Source of the DNA: Polluticaenibacter yanchengensis
GTDB taxonomy: Bacteria; Bacteroidota; Bacteroidia; Chitinophagales; Chitinophagaceae
Reading direction: 5' to 3'
Assembly (NCBI GenBank): GCA_027854065.1
Contig: JAQGEF010000002.1
Coordinates: 186,001-250,000 of the forward strand
Length of the DNA stretch: 64,000 nt
The stretch's first letter is position 1. Each line of letters begins with the position of its first letter. The notes beneath the pieces were generated by a model, which made no database searches, had not been told where the DNA came from, and saw only the letters and a list, made by a program, of their open reading frames with translations. A program made the translations under genes and the position numbers. Below, piece by piece: positions 60,370 to 64,000 of the stretch.

Positions 60370-62160
60370 ATGCGAAATTTTATTACCATATTGTGTCTTT
60401 TCCTGGGTATTTATGCCAATGGTCAAAATTTGAATAAGTACCCGGTAAATGTAGCAAAGAGTGCACCGGCTTTTATTAAGTTCAAGGAGCGGATAAAAAC
60501 GGCAGAATTCAGTACGCCCACAGCTTATGATAATTATAAAATAAGGGTAAGAAACGATGACAATACCTTAATTATTCAGTACACGGGTACTGCAGGCGTT
60601 GGTACTGATGAAGGGCTTACTATAACTGAAGGTAACCGAAGCCATTTTATAATTGTATCTTTTTTAAAGGACTACGATATTAATAAGCATGCACAGTTGT
60701 ATTATGCGTTGGACGATTTAAAAGCATTGAAAAATATTGTATCTGAACAATTGAAACTGGCTAACGCCAGCACAGAAGAAGTTAAGGAGATCCAGGAGAA
60801 AAAGCAGCAGGATGAAGAAGCGGAGCGTAAAAAGATATTAGCCGCTGCAGAGCAAGAGCGCATTGCAAAGGAGGCAGATAAAAAACGGAAACTGGAAGCA
60901 GAAAGTAAAGCCCAGGTGTTAAAAGAACAGCAGGAAAAAGAAGCATTGGCTAAAGCTGAAAAAGAAAAAATAGCCATAGAGAAAGAAACCCTTGCCCTGG
61001 AGAAAGAGAATAAACGATTGGAAAAAGAAAAGGAGGCTGCGCTTAAAAAAGAAAATGATATTAAAATAGAGCAGGAACGAATAGCCAAACTTAAAGAAGC
61101 ACAGCAAAAAAAGAGGGATGAAGAAATGGCAGCGAAGGCTGAAAAGCAAAGGAAGGCTTTGGAAGAGAGAAATAAGCGATTGGAAAAGGAGAAAGAATTG
61201 GCTGCTACAAAAGAAAATGAATTGAAAATAGCTCAGGAAAGGGCCGCTTTTGAGAAAGCAGAAAAGAAAAGAAAGCAACAAGAGGAAGCAGATAGAATTG
61301 CTCAGGAAAAAGCTGAAGCTACCCGGATAGCTAAAGAAAAGAAAGATGCTGAAGACGCCAGGAAAAAACTGGCAGCTATAGAGGCAGAAAAAGAGCGTTT
61401 AGAAAAATTACGCATTGAAAAAGAGAAAAGAGATGCCGAAAACAAAGCCCGTTTAGCTGCCATCCAGGCAGAAAAAGAGCGCCTGGAAATACTGAGAAAA
61501 CAAAAAGAAGAAGAGAATAAATACAATGAAATTGGCTTGTGGAACCGTTATGGAAAACTCGGTATTAATGTATATGCGATTCCGGAGAAGCAAATCAATT
61601 GGGTGAATGCCGATTTTTATCTGGATACTGATACATTGAATAACTATCAAACTTCAGCCGAAGTGCTGGCAAAACCCGATAAAAAAATAAAAGCTCAGTA
61701 TGGGCCATTCAAAAACAATGTAAACATAGAGCTTAAAGACATTTATTTTAAAGGCGCATTTACCTATTATAAATTAAAAATTAACAACCCGACAGATGAG
61801 GACTTTTTAACGGGTGCAGTAGTAGCTAATGTTTACGATAGCAGTAAGCAACATAAACTACAGCTTAAGGTTAGCTACTTTACCTACATTAGTGCTTACC
61901 CGATTATAAAGCCTAAAACAGAACGTTATGTTGTAATGGTTACCAGAACGCCTTCGATAGAAAATACGGACGATGTCGTGCTTTTAATAAATGAACGCAG
62001 GGAAGAAAGAGGATCTGCTTATGCATTAATAGATGGTGAAACCTTTAATAATGCCATGGGCGGTATAGAGCAGAAAATGCCGAAGAAAGTAGAAAAAATG
62101 GCGGCACAGGAAGCAGAGAAATCTGACAAAAATGAAAAGCCTAAAAAGCGCAAAAAGTAA
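60370..62160 (+). CDS. Exported long coiled-coil protein, TolA-like, of the T6SS locus
   Basis: A 596-residue protein with a signal peptide (about 1-19, GIYANGQ), an N-terminal globular domain (about 25-115), a Lys/Glu/Ala-rich coiled coil of about 260 residues (about 120-383), and a C-terminal beta domain (about 390-555) with LKINNPTDEDFLTG. The tail is Lys-rich. As one helix the coil would be close to 40 nm, enough to cross the periplasm. It is not a named Tss protein that I recognise; it might be a variant of TssQ/TssR or a lineage-specific part. It lies 2 bp after tssF and its stop overlaps the transglycosylase start. Confidence 0.65.
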   Translation: MRNFITILCLFLGIYANGQNLNKYPVNVAKSAPAFIKFKERIKTAEFSTPTAYDNYKIRVRNDDNTLIIQYTGTAGVGTDEGLTITEGNRSHFIIVSFLKDYDINKHAQLYYALDDLKALKNIVSEQLKLANASTEEVKEIQEKKQQDEEAERKKILAAAEQERIAKEADKKRKLEAESKAQVLKEQQEKEALAKAEKEKIAIEKETLALEKENKRLEKEKEAALKKENDIKIEQERIAKLKEAQQKKRDEEMAAKAEKQRKALEERNKRLEKEKELAATKENELKIAQERAAFEKAEKKRKQQEEADRIAQEKAEATRIAKEKKDAEDARKKLAAIEAEKERLEKLRIEKEKRDAENKARLAAIQAEKERLEILRKQKEEENKYNEIGLWNRYGKLGINVYAIPEKQINWVNADFYLDTDTLNNYQTSAEVLAKPDKKIKAQYGPFKNNVNIELKDIYFKGAFTYYKLKINNPTDEDFLTGAVVANVYDSSKQHKLQLKVSYFTYISAYPIIKPKTERYVVMVTRTPSIENTDDVVLLINERREERGSAYALIDGETFNNAMGGIEQKMPKKVEKMAAQEAEKSDKNEKPKKRKK

Positions 62161-63230
62161 TGAAAAAATCAGGAATCATATTTTTTATATTGATGAGCAT
62201 AGTTAGTATTTGTGCCAATAGCCAGACACATGCCGTTTATTTTTGCGGAGAGCGGATACCTATGAGTAACGATTTTGTTTACAACAAGCTCATGAATGTA
62301 ATCAGGCGCCAGGTAAGCGTGGTAAACTTACCCAGCTTAAGAGAAAAAACCAGGAGCTTCTTTCCAATTATAGAGCGCTATTTAAGAGAACATGGTTTAC
62401 CACAGGATCTGAAATATATTCCCATTGTGGAAAGTGGCTTTGTTGCCAATGCAAAATCTCGCGTTGGCGCCAAAGGTTTCTGGCAGTTTATGCCCGCTAC
62501 TGCAGGACAATATGGTTTACAAATCACCGATGGCTTCGATGAACGTGAAGATATTTTTAAATCCACTAAAGCTGCTTGCAGATTAATCCGTGATTATTAC
62601 AATTTCATTGTTAAGAACAGGGGCGTGGCTTCCTGGTCATTAACTGCTGCTGCATACAACTACGGTATTGGCAATGTAAATAATGCCATTAAAAAACAAG
62701 GCACGGATTATTTCAATATGCAATTAAACGAAGAAACTTCATTATATGTTTATAAAATTATAGCCGTAAAAGAGCTCTTCGAATACCCGGAGATTTATAT
62801 GAAAAACTTCGGATACAATATCTTTGATGCAAAGGCTTTACCTAAACCAATAAAAGGTGGTGATGACAGTGATAAGGATTTTCAGCAGGTAGACCTGCAG
62901 CAGAGTGAAGAGTTGTTTAAAAAAGAAGTTGCCAATGTTAAGTACGAATATGTACTGGCTTATGTAGATAAAATACCTAAGGAATTTGAAGATGGCGGCC
63001 TCATTACCATCACGCTTCTCGAAGATCTGAATACCAAAATCCGCTTTGCTGGCAAAGGACAGTCTTTTAGCGTACCTGCCTGGAAAGTGGATGGCAGAAT
63101 TGTAGCCGACATCGGTTTTGGCCACGATGTCATCTTATATGATACCGACCAGGAGAAAGGGATTGATGTGGATAAACTGGAGCGTAAAAAGCGCACGAAT
63201 GTTGTGTTGAAAAATGTGTTGCATGAGTAG
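62160..63230 (+). CDS. Exported lytic transglycosylase (SLT, MltD-like) of the T6SS locus
   Basis: A 356-residue protein with a signal peptide (about 1-22). The SLT domain (about 70-210) has YIPIVESGFVANAKS with the catalytic Glu near 91, GAKGFWQFMPATAGQYGL, and AAAYNYGIGNV. The C-terminal 120 residues, with ITLLEDLNTKIRF and GQSFSVPAWKVDGR, may be a wall-binding domain. It cleaves the MurNAc-GlcNAc bond. Overlap with the coiled-coil gene (TAATGA) suggests local wall opening for T6SS assembly. An R1 element follows the stop by 17 nt. Confidence 0.85.
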   Translation: MKKSGIIFFILMSIVSICANSQTHAVYFCGERIPMSNDFVYNKLMNVIRRQVSVVNLPSLREKTRSFFPIIERYLREHGLPQDLKYIPIVESGFVANAKSRVGAKGFWQFMPATAGQYGLQITDGFDEREDIFKSTKAACRLIRDYYNFIVKNRGVASWSLTAAAYNYGIGNVNNAIKKQGTDYFNMQLNEETSLYVYKIIAVKELFEYPEIYMKNFGYNIFDAKALPKPIKGGDDSDKDFQQVDLQQSEELFKKEVANVKYEYVLAYVDKIPKEFEDGGLITITLLEDLNTKIRFAGKGQSFSVPAWKVDGRIVADIGFGHDVILYDTDQEKGIDVDKLERKKRTNVVLKNVLHE

Positions 63231-63247
63231 TTTTTTCTTTTTTATCC

Positions 63248-63410
63248 GGGGCTATCAGCACTATTAATACCATTAAACATTTGTTCCGGCTGCTTTAGGG
63301 TACCGCCACGTGCATTGCCTTCCGGTTTATATACTCGCAGATATATTTTACATTTTTCATGACTGCACGTGGCCAGCTCGTACCTCGCTGCCTAAAGTAT
63401 CCGGCAGCCC
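63248..63410 (+). repeat. R1 dispersed palindromic element, copy 6 (long form)
   Basis: GGGGCTATCAGCA, TTAAACATTTGTTCCGGCTG, then in place of the GGGCTCGCTA block a longer hairpin with GCCACGTGCA (63305-63314) pairing to TGCACGTGGC (63364-63373), closing GCAGCCC. It is about 50 nt longer than the other copies. It follows the transglycosylase stop by 17 nt in sense orientation. Confidence 0.7.
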
Positions 63411-63724
63411 ATGAACGGTAGTAATGCTAATGAACAATTTCTTTAGATTGTATCTATTACCGGTAACGGAGAACCGTCAGAATCATATTAAAACAAACCG
63501 GTGTTTAAAAAGTATTGTAACCTGCATTCAGGTTTAAGTGCAGATGTTAAAGAAAGTTGATTATCAAATGGTTTTAATTAAACTAGGATTAGTTTTTCAA
63601 TATACTTTCTGATAAAAGGCTTTTGGGAGAAAAATACCGGCGTCAATAGTGCACTGTTTTCAGATTGATTGAGTTATATAATTTTGTATTATTCTTATTG
63701 TTAGGTTCATAGTATCTTTTACAA
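63411..63724. other. Intergenic region after the T6SS locus
   Basis: AT-rich, no protein-like frame, no recognised repeat or promoter. Confidence 0.4.
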
Positions 63725-63937
63725 TTACTTTTTAATCCATTTCCGCTTCTTTATCAGATAAATCAATCGATAGATCATTGAAAGCAGGTTAAGTGCCAAC
63801 AAAAAAATAATAAAATTATCAAGCACGCCACCTTCCGAAAGAGGGAAATTGATGCAATAAATCAATAAGCTAAAAATAGTTATTACAATAAAAAAGGCGT
63901 AATAAAAAGTACTGTACTTATTCGGGAAGGATTTCAT
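63725..63937 (-). CDS. Small membrane protein of unknown function
   Basis: A 70-residue frame with two hydrophobic segments (about 11-30, YYAFFIVITIFSLLIY; about 40-60, FIIFLLALNLLSMIYRLIYL) and basic ends (KKRKWIKK). Composition fits a small inner-membrane protein, but there is no family match and no context, since the window ends soon after. It could be spurious. Confidence 0.45.
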   Translation of the reverse strand: MKSFPNKYSTFYYAFFIVITIFSLLIYCINFPLSEGGVLDNFIIFLLALNLLSMIYRLIYLIKKRKWIKK

Positions 63938-64000
63938 TTGAAAATAATTTTAAATCGTAAGTTACTAAACTAATTTCAACCATCATAGGGTGCCAGCACT

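Overview
The window is a chromosomal segment of a Gram-negative Bacteroidota bacterium, most likely a member of the Chitinophagaceae or a close relative. This is inferred from the division/cell-wall gene order, a MurE of the diaminopimelate-adding type, a long MraY, a family GH95/GH28 enzyme pair, AT-rich -7 promoter elements of the TAnnTTTG type, and a type VI secretion system of the Bacteroidota-specific subtype iii (TssN, TssO and TssP present, no TssJLM). No rRNA, tRNA, CRISPR array, transposase or prophage was recognised.

Layout. (1) 0.3-4.2 kb: a translationally coupled sugar-acid cassette (DapA-like aldolase, PdxA2, DUF1537 kinase), then a DUF434 protein. (2) 4.2-21.3 kb: the dcw cluster mraZ-rsmH-ftsL-ftsI-murE-mraY-murD-ftsW-murG-murC-ftsQ-ftsA-ftsZ. 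It is headed by a five-fold 10-bp direct repeat that fits a MraZ operator, and just upstream lies a cluster of DnaA-box-like 9-mers. Two repeat elements interrupt it between murD and ftsW. (3) 21.4-29.7 kb: minus-strand tgt, a secreted unknown protein, an FkbM methyltransferase, lepB and an orphan sigma54-type response regulator without a DNA-binding domain, plus a plus-strand MgtC gene and a degenerate copy of its 3' end. (4) 29.9-38.3 kb: secreted GH28 and GH95 enzymes for plant polysaccharides, an OmpR/histidine-kinase pair, and a thioredoxin-DUF3738 protein. (5) 38.4-40.1 kb: a compositionally distinct AT-rich pair, a short HipA-like kinase and a DUF3037-like partner. (6) 40.8-63.2 kb: a divergent T6SS-iii locus. 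The minus arm has sheath, tube, ClpV, an alpha/beta-hydrolase-like protein lacking its nucleophile, an amidohydrolase, PAAR, a DUF4123-like chaperone, VgrG and a second Hcp. The plus arm has TssG, TssN, TssK, TssO, TssP, TssE and TssF, a TolA-like coiled-coil protein and a lytic transglycosylase.

How the parts fit. The plus arm supplies baseplate and envelope parts and the minus arm supplies sheath, tube, spike, loading and recycling parts. The coiled-coil protein and the transglycosylase at the end of the plus arm could provide the periplasm-spanning and wall-opening functions that TssJLM-type systems obtain otherwise; this is inference.

The intergenic spaces hold at least five families of dispersed, palindromic repeats (called R1-R5 here). 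R1 (six copies, about 110 nt, closed by a GGGGCT/AGCCCC stem) usually lies in sense orientation behind genes. R2 (two copies) shows conserved flanks with stems of different sequence, as expected for a structured RNA. These repeats, the MraZ operator, the DnaA-box cluster, the tgt leader hairpin, the HipA-like/DUF3037-like pair and the unassigned T6SS proteins are the parts most worth checking.
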